In this document: piece after piece, positions 46,256 through 54,694 of the stretch | Layout: the number at the start of each line of letters is the position of its first letter | How positions within the stretch are numbered: position 1 is the stretch's first letter | Assembly (NCBI GenBank): GCA_023421075.1 | Contig: JAEZUM010000031.1 | Location: forward strand, 1 to 64,000 | Direction of reading: 5' to 3' | Length of the DNA: 64,000 nucleotides | DNA from: Bacillota bacterium | Lineage (GTDB): Bacteria; Bacillota; Clostridia; Lachnospirales; Lachnospiraceae | The notes under the pieces: generated by a model | What the model saw: only the letters and a program-made list of their open reading frames with translations | Databases searched by the model: none | Told to the model about the DNA's origin: nothing | Program-made: the position numbers and the translations under genes

Positions 46256-46681
46256 TACTATATCAAAATTTGCTTTTTGACCTATCATATTTTGCTGTAT
46301 TAATGTCATATTTTGCGATTTTAAACGAGATTAGCATCCTGATAACAAAATAATTTAATGATTTAACAAATGCTATTTACAAAAATAAAACTTTATAATA
46401 CAATATATCACATAATATTATAATCAATTTTACCAATGAACTATTCTATTTACTATATACGGTTCTATATATTGTACAAAGCATTTTCTTCCTTTTTATG
46501 TAAGAGGAAAATAGCAATATTTATTGTTCGAAAATTACGTTTTGTAGCAATATTCATCACTAGGCTGCAATAAGTTGAACATTATCTCGACGCTTAAATA
46601 AAATCTCAGCATGATCCGCATGTTTAGGGTATGATTTATGAACTTGCATCGCAATATTTGAAAGGAAACGGTGTTAATGAT

Positions 46682-47557
46682 ATGAGAATCCTGGACGGAA
46701 TATTTGAAAAGGTAGATTATCAGGATAATACTTCCATGCTGCTTCACATCAACAGTGAGGTGGATAATTATTCGGTTCACTGGCATACCGCAATTGAAAT
46801 GATTATGCCGGTCGAAAATATATACACCATTAATATCGGTAAGACAACCTATGTATTACGCGAGGGCGATATCCTGATTATCCCTCCCGGCGAACTCCAT
46901 GAGCTAATAGCTCCTACCCAAGGCGTTCGACGCATCCTGCTCTTTGATTTTTCTCTCATCAGTAATCTGAAGGGCTTATCCAATATACTGACCGTTTTGA
47001 ATCAATCAAGACTAATCACACCGACAACGGCTCCTGACATACATTCCCAGCTTGTCCGGCTGTTCGATGAGATAACTTATGAGTACCGAAGCAAGAATAC
47101 CCTGCGGGAAGCTGCTATCTATGCTCTTATCATCCAGATGTTCGTAGCGATGGCCCGTAAATATATGAATACCGAGAATCTGTTCCCTGATGTGAAATTA
47201 AATAAGCAAAGGGAATATATCGAGAAGTTTAATGTTATCTTTGAATATATCAATAATAATTATTCCGAGGACATTACCCTTGATAAAATCGCTGACGTTG
47301 CCGGATTCAGTAAATTCCACTTTTCCCGCTTATTTAAGCAATTTACGGATATGTCCTTCTATGATTATCTTAATCAGCGCAGAGTAAAGGAAGCTGAGAA
47401 GCTTCTCCTCGATCCCAATCTTACGATAACCGAGGTAGCTATGCGCTCCGGCTTCTCCAGCATTGCAACCTTTAATCGTGTCTTTAAGAGCTTTAAGGAA
47501 TGCACTCCTACTGAATTCAAAAATTTATATCGCAGAAGGAATCATGCCCACGATTAA
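46682..47557 (+). CDS. AraC-family transcriptional regulator (xylan locus)
   Basis: 291 residues. The cupin sensor (about 25-110) shows VHWHTAIEMIMPVENIYTINIG and IIPPGELHELIAP. The C-terminal DNA-binding part (about 190-288) has TLDKIADVAGFSKFHFSRLFKQFTDMSFYDYL and ITEVAMRSGFSSIATFNRVFKSFKECTPTEFK. The chosen ATG at 46682 has AAAGG and GGTG upstream; the open frame begins 51 bases earlier, but the conserved text starts here. It is divergent from the GH3-GH67-uxuA-uxuB operon and convergent with a GH43 gene, so it is the best candidate regulator for xylan use (inference). Confidence 0.91.
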   Translation: MRILDGIFEKVDYQDNTSMLLHINSEVDNYSVHWHTAIEMIMPVENIYTINIGKTTYVLREGDILIIPPGELHELIAPTQGVRRILLFDFSLISNLKGLSNILTVLNQSRLITPTTAPDIHSQLVRLFDEITYEYRSKNTLREAAIYALIIQMFVAMARKYMNTENLFPDVKLNKQREYIEKFNVIFEYINNNYSEDITLDKIADVAGFSKFHFSRLFKQFTDMSFYDYLNQRRVKEAEKLLLDPNLTITEVAMRSGFSSIATFNRVFKSFKECTPTEFKNLYRRRNHAHD

Positions 47558-47637
47558 TTCGGGCAGAATGTCTAGTTCATTATCACATTCCTACTTCGCC
47601 ATTTACTTTTCATAGTAGCATTTATCTTTCCTTTTTT

Positions 47638-47681
47638 AAAACACAAAAAAGCCTGCTCTCTTGCAGGCCTTTTTGTGTTTT
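47638..47681. terminator. bidirectional terminator between AraC and GH43 genes
   Basis: Stem AAACACAAAAAaGCCTGC / GCAGGCcTTTTTGTGTTT with a six-base loop. The GC core is flanked by A- and T-runs, a classical terminator in both directions. Confidence 0.85.
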
Positions 47682-47687
47682 TATCCT

Positions 47688-49256
47688 CTATTCCATATTC
47701 TTGTATTCAAGAAAATCAAAGTCAGCAAAATTATTACTCTCGGTATTATTCGAGGAACAATACAGTCCCAAGGTAGTTCCGACAAAACCTCCGGCGACAT
47801 CACTACTCAGCATACATGCATCCACACCTGAATTAACAGGGATGAAATTCCTGCCGTCAAAGCTATAGGAGAACATCAATACCTGCCTGTTGGCGGTTAT
47901 GCGAAGCAGGATACTCTTCTGCTCTTCCTTCGGATTCTCACAAGGTACATTACCTATCATCTCCTCTTTGCCCTCAAAGCAACGGATCACGATCATTGTC
48001 TTAACTCCATTGATCAGGGTGCATACAAACCGATAGTGATAATGATTGCTCTGCAGAAGTATCAGTCCAGCCTCTTCGCTACTACTCTTTGGTGTAAATT
48101 CCATCTGAGTCTGGATAACATAACTCATTCCGGTCTGACGCACTCCGACATAACTAGGATTCCCTCGCTCTAACATCCGATCCGGTGCTAGCTTCATACG
48201 AAGATAGCCTTTTCTTTCTGTTAGACTATAGTTCTCTACGATGGGATTACGAAGATAGAGAAAATGGAATGGCAGCTTATCACCATCAAAGTCTTCTCTG
48301 TCCGGAACAGGATCCACGATAAATTTAGGAAGATTTGGTACTTCTACCGTGTTTTCCACCAACCCGATTCCCTTATTAACCACCGGCCATCCGTCTTCCC
48401 AGGTTACCGGTACCAGGAAGGTCTCCCTGCCCAGATTGCGATAATAACCACCGTAAGGACGAGATGCCAGAACCACCATATAGGTTTCGCCGCTTTGTGT
48501 CTCTACCAAATCCCCATGTCCAACATTGACAATTGGATAATCATGCCCTAAGTGTCGGTGAGTAAGAATCGGATTAGCGCGATGCCCGATGAACGGCTCT
48601 TTTAAGCTGCTGCCAGTAGCGATCGTTACCGCATGCTCATGCCCGGTACCTCCCTCTGCTATCATCAGATAATACCTGCCATATTTCTTATAAAGATGCG
48701 GGCCTTCCGGCCATATCGCATCGTACATGGCACCGTGCCAGATCGGATAGGAATCACCGACCAGACAGAGGGTAGTAAGATCCAACTCCTGAACATAGAT
48801 TTCATTGTCTCCGAAATACTTATGATTTTCTCTCCGTTCCTTTGTCCCTGTATAATAGCATTTACCGTCATCATCAAAAAATAGGGACGGATCAATACCA
48901 CCCGAGCCTAAGAATACCGGATCTGACCAAGGCCCTGCCGGATCCTTGGAAGTTACAATAAAATTACCGCCGTGAGATACATTCGTCGTAATGACATAAA
49001 AGGTTCCTTTATGATGCCTTATCGTCGGAGCATAAATACCTCCGGAATGAGTGGCGTCTGTAAGGTCGACCTGCTCCTTCCTGTCCAGTACATTACCAAT
49101 CTGCCTCCAATGAACCAGATCCCTGCTGTGAAAAATAGGTACAGCCGGGAAATAGGCAAAGGTCGAGTTAACCAGATAATAGTCCTTTCCCACTCTGCAA
49201 ACAGATGGATCAGGATAAAATCCGGGTATGATCGGGTTTTGAATTCTAGCTCTCAT
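47688..49256 (-). CDS. glycoside hydrolase family 43, beta-xylosidase/arabinofuranosidase-like
   Basis: 522 residues, no signal peptide. The propeller (about 1-310) begins NPIIPGFYPDPSVCRVGKDYYLV, with the base Asp in YPDPS; GGIDPSLFFDDDGKCYYTG holds the second Asp, and AIWPEGPHLYKKYGRYYLM the acid Glu. The C-terminal beta-sandwich (about 325-522) shows GYLRMKL, SSSEEAGLILLQSNHYHYRF and GGFVGTTLGLYCSSNNTESNNFADFDFLEY. This architecture is that of intracellular beta-xylosidases. It differs from the GH43 at 30 kb, which is diverged in the first catalytic strand (MDYPDPDV). GGAGGAG precedes the ATG. Confidence 0.93.
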   Translation of the reverse strand: MRARIQNPIIPGFYPDPSVCRVGKDYYLVNSTFAYFPAVPIFHSRDLVHWRQIGNVLDRKEQVDLTDATHSGGIYAPTIRHHKGTFYVITTNVSHGGNFIVTSKDPAGPWSDPVFLGSGGIDPSLFFDDDGKCYYTGTKERRENHKYFGDNEIYVQELDLTTLCLVGDSYPIWHGAMYDAIWPEGPHLYKKYGRYYLMIAEGGTGHEHAVTIATGSSLKEPFIGHRANPILTHRHLGHDYPIVNVGHGDLVETQSGETYMVVLASRPYGGYYRNLGRETFLVPVTWEDGWPVVNKGIGLVENTVEVPNLPKFIVDPVPDREDFDGDKLPFHFLYLRNPIVENYSLTERKGYLRMKLAPDRMLERGNPSYVGVRQTGMSYVIQTQMEFTPKSSSEEAGLILLQSNHYHYRFVCTLINGVKTMIVIRCFEGKEEMIGNVPCENPKEEQKSILLRITANRQVLMFSYSFDGRNFIPVNSGVDACMLSSDVAGGFVGTTLGLYCSSNNTESNNFADFDFLEYKNME

Positions 49257-49398
49257 TTTGTCTCCTCCACTTACTTTAAGTCTTTTCTTTTGCTTATTCG
49301 TTTATTATTCTCAGTCTATTACCAATTTACGAAGAATTATTTACTTTTTGCATACCTTCTGCATATGATATAGTAACGCTCTTCTAGAGGTTCATCGT

Positions 49399-49677
49399 AT
49401 GCCAAAAAGCTGGGTCTACGAACCAACGATATCCCCTTATGATGCTCTGCTTTTCTATAACGCCATGAAGCGACACTATGACCTCTTTATCTATATACCA
49501 ATCGCGGTTGCCCGCCGCGAGGAGATCGGTACAAAATATCGTTTCTTATGTATCGCTCATGATAGAAACGCTCCGGAACAGGATTCGGTCTTTGCCAGAA
49601 TTGAGATATATAAGCCACTTGCGGGTATGCCCTATGCTACCCGCCTACATAGGTTACCACAAGACGCCTGGCTATAA
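49399..49677 (+). CDS. small hypothetical protein
   Basis: 92 residues, family not recognised. It begins MPKSWVYEPTISPYDALLFY, and has no signal peptide, membrane helix or metal motif. The codon use (GAG/GCC/CGC mixed as in the neighbouring enzymes) and the AGAGG eight bases before the ATG support a real gene. The sequence is rich in aromatic and Arg/Tyr residues and has RREEIGTKYRFLCIAHDRNAPEQ in the middle. It is divergent from GH43. A chance open frame cannot be fully excluded. Confidence 0.5.
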   Translation: MPKSWVYEPTISPYDALLFYNAMKRHYDLFIYIPIAVARREEIGTKYRFLCIAHDRNAPEQDSVFARIEIYKPLAGMPYATRLHRLPQDAWL

Positions 49678-49808
49678 TCAGACAAAAGAAAGGCCACCTT
49701 TCGCACCAAAGCAATCTAGAGTAATTATACTACTATCCAGCTTCGGCTACAATAAGATAGCCTTAAGTATTTCTATCGTTTCACAACAACTGCATTTATA
49801 TCGTTGCC

Positions 49809-50654
49809 CTATGCCTTACTGATATAGGTTATAACACAGGCACCGGGACCGGCATGCGTTCCAACAACACATCCTACCGGATGAATAGAACTTTCCTTCA
49901 CCCCGTAACGTTCCTTTACACTTTCCATAAGCTGCTTGGTCTTACTATCCTCGGCGGTATACCCATAGTAGATCGGATAATTATGGTCAATTTGTCCTCT
50001 TTCCTCCATAATCTCCAGCATTTTTGCTATTCCTTTATTCGTACCACGCTCTTTTCCAACCACACCAATCACGCCGTCCTGTAGGGTGATAATCGGCTTG
50101 AACTTTAAGAGTGATCCAAGAATCGCTGAGGATTTGGACAAGCGGCCTCCTTTGTGGAGGTATTCCAAAGTATCCACCATAGCCAGAAGAACAATACGGT
50201 CCTTCACATCTTCCAGAATAGGAACAATTTCAGAAGCACTCTTTCCCTCTCGGCTAAGCTTAACAGCATATTCAACCAAAAAACGTAAGCCGGTTATGGT
50301 AATCTGACTGTCTACGATATGAATGTCCTCATACTCCGCTAAATCCTTCGCAATGGTTGCGCTCTGAACGGTACCGCTCAATTTTCCTGAAATCAGGATT
50401 ACGATCACACTGTCATTTGCATTCTTGGCTTCCAGAAAGCTAGCCAGAAAATCATCCGGAGAGGGCTGGGAGGTAGTCGGCAGCTTATCTGCTTTCACCA
50501 GCTTATCATAGAAGCCCTCCATCGTTATCTCTAAACCTTCCTTGTATTCCTTGTCTCCGAATATTACTTTCAGAGGTATGATGGTAACTCCAAGCTCTTT
50601 CGCCTGTACTGCACTGATATCTGAGGTTGAGTCTGTAATTATTCTTATTCCCAT
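49809..50654 (-). CDS. DegV-family fatty-acid-binding protein
   Basis: 281 residues. The N-terminus IRIITDSTSDISAVQAKELGVTIIPLKVIFG is the DegV/EDD-fold signature, with TSQPSPDDFLASF and ISGKLSGTVQSA (lipid head-group contacts) following. In Firmicutes these proteins bind fatty acids and can hand them to fatty acid kinase. The C-terminal lid shows YYGYTAEDSKTKQLMES and VGTHAGPGACVITY. It lies 15 bases after the in-frame end of the MarR gene, so the two probably form an operon. GAAAGGA precedes the ATG. Confidence 0.94.
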   Translation of the reverse strand: MGIRIITDSTSDISAVQAKELGVTIIPLKVIFGDKEYKEGLEITMEGFYDKLVKADKLPTTSQPSPDDFLASFLEAKNANDSVIVILISGKLSGTVQSATIAKDLAEYEDIHIVDSQITITGLRFLVEYAVKLSREGKSASEIVPILEDVKDRIVLLAMVDTLEYLHKGGRLSKSSAILGSLLKFKPIITLQDGVIGVVGKERGTNKGIAKMLEIMEERGQIDHNYPIYYGYTAEDSKTKQLMESVKERYGVKESSIHPVGCVVGTHAGPGACVITYISKA

Positions 50655-50759
50655 AGAATTCCTTTCTTCTTATGGCATAATTGTATTAAGCTTTTTAATA
50701 AATTTCTCCAGCTGAGCAACCTCTTCCTGCGTGAATTTCTCACGAATGTTGCTCATAAG

Positions 50760-51092
50760 CTATGCATTAAAGGAAGCATTCATACCATAGTTCTTTGAAA
50801 ATTTATCTGTAACCTCGAGGAAATACTCTCTTCTGTCATCCTCGGATAACACTTTTCTAACATAACCTTTACTGATTAAATTACTGATGCGATAAGTCGC
50901 ATTGGGCTGGGAGATATTCACGTAGTTGGCAAACTGATGAACCGTGGGACGATTTAACAGAAAGATTGCTTCTACGCAGTAGGATTCTGTCGGGCTTAAG
51001 CTGTCTTTATCTTCATTCACACCGGAAAATAGATTTTTGCAATAGTTGTTTCTAAATTTAAAGTATAGTTTCTCAAATTCTTTCTCTAGCAT
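50760..51092 (-). CDS. MarR-family regulator truncated by an in-frame TAG
   Basis: 110 residues to a TAG at 50760-50762. The winged-helix region is intact (about residues 35-95: SLSPTESYCVEAIFLLNRPTVHQFANYVNISQPNATYRISNLISKGYVRKVLSEDDRREYFLEVT). The reading frame continues after the TAG for 29 more sense codons, LMSNIREKFTQEEVAQLEKF and so on, ending at a TAA at 50670-50672, only 15 bases before degV. This is the expected C-terminal dimerisation helix, so the TAG looks like a nonsense mutation in a 140-codon gene. It could also be readthrough or a sequencing error. AGGAG precedes the ATG. Loss of the last helix would weaken dimer formation. Confidence 0.88.
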   Translation of the reverse strand: MLEKEFEKLYFKFRNNYCKNLFSGVNEDKDSLSPTESYCVEAIFLLNRPTVHQFANYVNISQPNATYRISNLISKGYVRKVLSEDDRREYFLEVTDKFSKNYGMNASFNA

Positions 51093-51230
51093 ATTAGTTC
51101 TCCTAAGTCAACGATTATTAAAATTTTTTAACTAATCTATCCTATATTATCATTTTTTAAGTTCTTTGTCAAACATATAATCACCCCTGCTATCCTCATA
51201 CAGAGCTTAAAATTATGGTCTGACGATCCA

Positions 51231-52466
51231 TCAGGTTCTCAGAATGAGTACCTCCAAGGCATTTGATTTACCCAGTACAAAGCTTGTCTTTTCTTCCCCG
51301 CAGAGCAGCTCATAATCACCCAGGAAGCCCTCAAGGGTTACCTTTCCCTCCCCATCGGTTACAAGAGTCTTCGTGGTCCACCATTCCTGTTTAATAAGCT
51401 TAAGTAACTCATCATAGGCAGGCTTGCAGGAATTATCCGCGCGCAGTAAGCCCGCAGGTGCATGCAGCCATTTGTCGTCTACCACACTCCAGGCTGTCAC
51501 CGATTCTACCAGGGGATGGGCAAATAAGGTTCGATACATCTGAGTGACCTCTCTTGCCTGACGTTCTTCCCCTTCCGGAGTCGTGGGCCATTCCTTCACT
51601 TGAAAATCGTTCAGATCTTCAATTTCCGGAGGCATTAGATCCCCTGAAATCAGTGTATTTTCAGTAAAATGAAGCGGTAACCCGAATCTTGCGAAGCGTT
51701 CCAAAACATTCTCCAGCTTTTCAAGCCCCCAATATCCCTGATGTTGATGTGACTGAATGCCGATGACATCGATGGGAACCCCTGCCTCCAGACATTCTTC
51801 TATCAATCTTTCATAAGAAACCGAGGTATTAAAATCATTCAGAAGCAAGATAGCCTGCGGATTCGTCTCCTTTGCCGCAGTAAACATTTCCTTTACGGTA
51901 CGGACACGGCCAAGCTCCTTACAGATGCGGGTGATACCATTATCATATTTATCGAAGACCGGCATAATAACCACTTCATTGATAACGTCCCACATATCAA
52001 TGATTCCTTTGAAATCACTGACATCTCTGCGGATTCGGTTAAGCTGGGCTGCTAATATCTCCTCATTGCTCTTATCCAGGAGCCATGGGGCTGTAGCCGT
52101 ATGCCAACAGAGCGGATGCCCTTTGGTTATTACTCCCTTTGTTTTCAGCCACTTAGCAGCACCCATAAGTGCCTCTGTTTGAGGTTTTCCCTCTTCTTCC
52201 TCATATCTTCCCCAATAGAAGGGAAGGGTTCCGGCATTAAACAGTGCTAGCCATTTCTGAAACCGATCCTCCATCGCAGCTTTTTCTTCCCCTTGAAGTT
52301 CTCCATTCACAAGGGGTACTGTGTCAAAAGCCCCACAGCCGAACAAAAACTTATGTTTCGTCTGGGTAACGGTAATCGGAGCGTGGGAAAGTACAGATCC
52401 ATCCTCACGCAACAGCTTTATGGTAATCTGGGCTTTCCGATGCTGATACTCGGATTTTACCTCCAT
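51231..52466 (-). CDS. endo-1,4-beta-xylanase, GH10, cytoplasmic
   Basis: 411 residues, no signal peptide. A short N-terminal beta segment (about 1-45, TIKLLREDGSVLSHAPITVTQ) comes before the barrel. The acid/base Glu164 is in WDVINEVV, and the nucleophile Glu269 in LHFTENTLI; GHPLCWHTATAPWLL and WSVVDDKWLHAPAGLLR give further GH10 signatures. Without a secretion signal it should act on imported xylo-oligosaccharides, alongside the GH3, GH43 and GH67 enzymes. The ATG at 52466 has GGAGGG six bases upstream; the frame runs 14 codons further without support. The last 50 residues form a small beta-domain. Confidence 0.94.
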   Translation of the reverse strand: MEVKSEYQHRKAQITIKLLREDGSVLSHAPITVTQTKHKFLFGCGAFDTVPLVNGELQGEEKAAMEDRFQKWLALFNAGTLPFYWGRYEEEEGKPQTEALMGAAKWLKTKGVITKGHPLCWHTATAPWLLDKSNEEILAAQLNRIRRDVSDFKGIIDMWDVINEVVIMPVFDKYDNGITRICKELGRVRTVKEMFTAAKETNPQAILLLNDFNTSVSYERLIEECLEAGVPIDVIGIQSHQHQGYWGLEKLENVLERFARFGLPLHFTENTLISGDLMPPEIEDLNDFQVKEWPTTPEGEERQAREVTQMYRTLFAHPLVESVTAWSVVDDKWLHAPAGLLRADNSCKPAYDELLKLIKQEWWTTKTLVTDGEGKVTLEGFLGDYELLCGEEKTSFVLGKSNALEVLILRT

Positions 52467-52582
52467 TTCATTCCCTCCATTCATAGTACCTATTATCTCT
52501 GCTCTCATACAAGTTATATTACTTTTTTATTTAAGGGCCCATTCCTATGTATTTACTTGTATTCTATCACTTTTTTTGTTCT

Positions 52583-52596
52583 AAATAGTACTATTT
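52583..52596. promoter_or_regulatory. 14-bp palindrome downstream of the GH10 promoter
   Basis: Perfect palindrome AAATAGTACTATTT, placed about 10-23 bases after the predicted GH10 transcription start (near 52606, minus strand), the position of a repressor operator. The binding protein is unknown. Confidence 0.4.
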
Positions 52597-52612
52597 CCAA
52601 CTTATCCATAAT

Positions 52613-52641
52613 ATCATATTATTTTTATAGGAATAATTCAA
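52613..52641 (-). promoter_or_regulatory. promoter of the GH10 xylanase gene
   Basis: On the minus strand: -35 TTGAAT (52636-52641), 17-base spacer, -10 TATGAT (52613-52618), giving a leader of about 140 bases. Confidence 0.6.
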
Positions 52642-52722
52642 TGTGCTATTTTATATTTTCCCGCTATAATATCGATGAGTCCCAAAAATACTACAAATCT
52701 TCTGTTTTTTATTTCCGCTATC

Positions 52723-52742
52723 TTACGAAAATTTTCGTAAGT
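52723..52742. promoter_or_regulatory. 20-bp perfect palindrome between GH10 and ccdA promoters
   Basis: CTTACGAAAATTTTCGTAAG reads the same on both strands. It lies 24 bases upstream of the ccdA -35 and about 80 bases upstream of the GH10 promoter, so a dimeric regulator bound here could reach either gene. No U-run follows, so it is not a terminator. Confidence 0.5.
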
Positions 52743-52765
52743 GTAATATAGTCACTTAAGTCAGT

Positions 52766-52794
52766 TGCTTTTTTGATGATACCTCTCTATAATA
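52766..52794 (+). promoter_or_regulatory. promoter of the ccdA-tlpA fusion gene
   Basis: -35 TTGCTT (52766-52771), 17-base spacer, -10 TATAAT (52789-52794); the start would be near 52801, with a leader of about 75 bases. Confidence 0.6.
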
Positions 52795-52874
52795 AAGCTA
52801 TAAATAAGTACCAAATGTAACTATATAATTCCTAATCAGGAATATCCGATATGAATATGTATAAAGGAGGCAAT

Positions 52875-54197
52875 ATGTCAATTGATTTCTTAACCGGAAA
52901 TGTAAGTTTTATCCTTGTGTTTTTGGAGGGTGTACTTTCCTTCTTCTCTCCCTGCGTAATACCCTTGATACCGATTTATATGAGCTATCTTGCCGGTAAC
53001 GCCAAGAAGACTACAGAGGAAGGCCTCATCACCTACGACCGTAAGAAGGTATTTCTACAGACAACCTTCTTCGTTCTCGGAATATCGTCGGCCTTTTTTA
53101 TTCTTGGCATGTCCTTTACTGCCCTTGGTACCTTTTTCAAGACCAACCAGCTGCTTTTTACCCGCATTGGCGGAATTCTGATTATACTGCTGGGTCTTGT
53201 ACAGGTTGGTTTTTTGGAATTAAGCTTCTTACAGAAGGAGAGGAAATTCCATCTTGATTTTGGCCAGCGAAAAATCAATCCCCTGATTGCCTTTCTTATG
53301 GGCTTTACCTTCAGCTTCGCCTGGACCCCCTGTGTCGGGCCGGCTTTATCCTCTGTGTTGATAATGGCTTCGTCCAGTTCGAATTCTTTGCAGGGCAACA
53401 TACTCGTGCTGGTTTATACCCTTGGCTTTATCCTTCCCTTCCTGGTATTAGGACTATTCACAACACAGGCGCTGAACTTCCTGAAGAAGCATCAGAAGCT
53501 ACTCAAATATACCGTGAAGGCAGGTGGAATTCTGCTGATCTTAATCGGTATCATGACCTTTACCGGCTGGATGAATAATTTCTCCGCCTATGTCAACCGC
53601 TTTGTCCCGCAAGCTTCTTCCGGCCGACAGGAGGATATAACCACGGAAGAGAGTACCGCGCCGGAGGAAGAAAATCAACCCACGGTTGAGGAAACTGCTA
53701 CCGTGAGTCCAACCCCGAAAGCAAGTAAGGAGAAAGAAATTATTCCCGCTTTTGATTTCACCCTGGTGGACCAGTATGGTAAGGAACATACGCTATCTGA
53801 TTACAAAGGCAAGGTGGTATTTCTTAATTTCTGGGCAACCTGGTGTCCTCCCTGTAAGAAGGAGATGCCTGATATAGAAGCCCTCTATCAGGAAACAGGA
53901 ATGAATCAGGAGAATATTATTGTGCTTGGAGTTGCCAATCCCGCAAGTTCCGAATATCCAAACAACAGCGATGTATCAAAGGAAGAAGTAATTGCATTCT
54001 TAGAAGAGAACAATTATACCTTCCCGGTAGTGTTTGATGAGACCGGTGAGGTACTTGCGAATTATTATATCTCCGCCTTTCCTACTACCTTCTTCATTGA
54101 TACCGATGGAAATATCTATGGCTATGCTCCTGCTATGATGACAAGAGACATGATGGATAATGCAATACAGCAGACCATCGATTCTGTTACACAATAG
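52875..54197 (+). CDS. CcdA-type thiol transporter fused to an extracellular TlpA-like thioredoxin
   Basis: 440 residues. The N-terminal part (about 1-235) is a six-helix CcdA with both redox cysteines in their usual places (FFSPCVIPLIPIY and FAWTPCVGPALSS). A Thr/Glu/Pro linker (about 250-285) leads to a thioredoxin/TlpA domain with Cys324-Pro-Pro-Cys327 in FWATWCPPCKKEMP, which should lie outside the membrane. The fusion would carry reducing power across the membrane directly to its own thioredoxin, for repair or reduction of secreted thiol proteins (inference). ATG 52875 follows AAAGGAGG. It stands alone, with GH10 divergent. Confidence 0.93.
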   Translation: MSIDFLTGNVSFILVFLEGVLSFFSPCVIPLIPIYMSYLAGNAKKTTEEGLITYDRKKVFLQTTFFVLGISSAFFILGMSFTALGTFFKTNQLLFTRIGGILIILLGLVQVGFLELSFLQKERKFHLDFGQRKINPLIAFLMGFTFSFAWTPCVGPALSSVLIMASSSSNSLQGNILVLVYTLGFILPFLVLGLFTTQALNFLKKHQKLLKYTVKAGGILLILIGIMTFTGWMNNFSAYVNRFVPQASSGRQEDITTEESTAPEEENQPTVEETATVSPTPKASKEKEIIPAFDFTLVDQYGKEHTLSDYKGKVVFLNFWATWCPPCKKEMPDIEALYQETGMNQENIIVLGVANPASSEYPNNSDVSKEEVIAFLEENNYTFPVVFDETGEVLANYYISAFPTTFFIDTDGNIYGYAPAMMTRDMMDNAIQQTIDSVTQ

Positions 54198-54259
54198 TAA
54201 CTTGCTTCATATATTATCCATTGAGGTATTTTAATCCAAGAATATATTTACAATACCCC

Positions 54260-54288
54260 TTTACAACATCTGCAACATTTGTTACAAT
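54260..54288 (+). promoter_or_regulatory. promoter of the mutS2-like gene leader
   Basis: -35 TTTACA (54260-54265), a 17-base spacer and -10 TACAAT (54283-54288). Transcription would begin near 54295, 33 bases before the leader ORF and 400 bases before the mutS2-like gene. Confidence 0.7.
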
Positions 54289-54327
54289 GCATTTGTAAAA
54301 ATCACATTGTTTGAAAGGACGGTTTTG

Positions 54328-54366
54328 ATGTCGGTATTATCTGTAAAAGAGGTTTGTGCTAATTAG
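54328..54366 (+). CDS. leader peptide upstream of the mutS2-like gene
   Basis: A 12-codon open frame MSVLSVKEVCAN with its own ribosome site (AAAGGA, eight bases before the ATG) right after the promoter. Its last codons and stop overlap a perfect 14-base palindrome (GTGCTAATTAGCAC, 54356-54369). This is the usual layout of a regulatory leader ORF, where a ribosome stalled on the ORF changes folding downstream. No experimental evidence is available. Confidence 0.65.
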   Translation: MSVLSVKEVCAN

Positions 54367-54385
54367 CACCTAATTGAATCGGTTC

Positions 54386-54490
54386 GGGTACACTTGTTGT
54401 ATACCTTTTATTGTTGTACCCAACTTTCTACCTTTACAGTAATACTCATCGCTGTCTTGTAATAGAGAATCGGTAAGGCTTTGTCCTTAC
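54386..54490 (+). promoter_or_regulatory. leader hairpins between uORF and terminator
   Basis: Two stems: GGGTACA / TGTACCC (54386-54392 with 54415-54421), which contains a competing GTATACC, and GTAAGG / CCTTAC (54473-54478 with 54485-54490). They could form pause or anti-terminator structures. Which partner opens the terminator is not resolved by eye. Confidence 0.45.
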
Positions 54491-54519
54491 TCTTTCCGTG
54501 TACACTCACGTAAACCAAG

Positions 54520-54550
54520 GCATAATAGGGTTATCCTGTTATGCTTTTTT
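54520..54550 (+). terminator. intrinsic terminator inside the mutS2-like leader (attenuator)
   Basis: Stem GCATAATAGG / CCTGTTATGC (one G-T pair) with a GTTAT loop, followed directly by six Ts. It lies 154 bases after the leader ORF and 145 bases before the mutS2-like start, with no gene between to terminate, so it should act as an attenuator. Confidence 0.8.
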
Positions 54551-54694
54551 GTGTACTGCCAGGTTTTCTCTTGCCTTACAAGACCCCATTGCCCACAGGG
54601 AGTATACTACCCGGCTGTATTGGTAGGCGCACTGTGGGTATTTATATATTTTTTGCTGCAACAAAGATTGCAGCTGATATGGAAAGGTAAGGTT

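Noticed and set aside
45765..46260. Two short plus-strand open frames of about 60-100 codons in the GC island
   Set aside because: They lack ribosome sites, overlap each other in different frames, and follow the hairpin-rich island whose promoter and terminator read on the other strand.
50757..50765. Pyrrolysine or other recoding at the MarR TAG
   Set aside because: No recoding signals or pyrrolysine genes are visible, and the host type rarely uses them. A nonsense mutation is simpler.
54551..54694. N-terminal extension of the MutS2-type protein
   Set aside because: The open frame starts just after the attenuator T-run and reads as hydrophobic, unrelated text. The conserved start and a ribosome site place the ATG at 54695.
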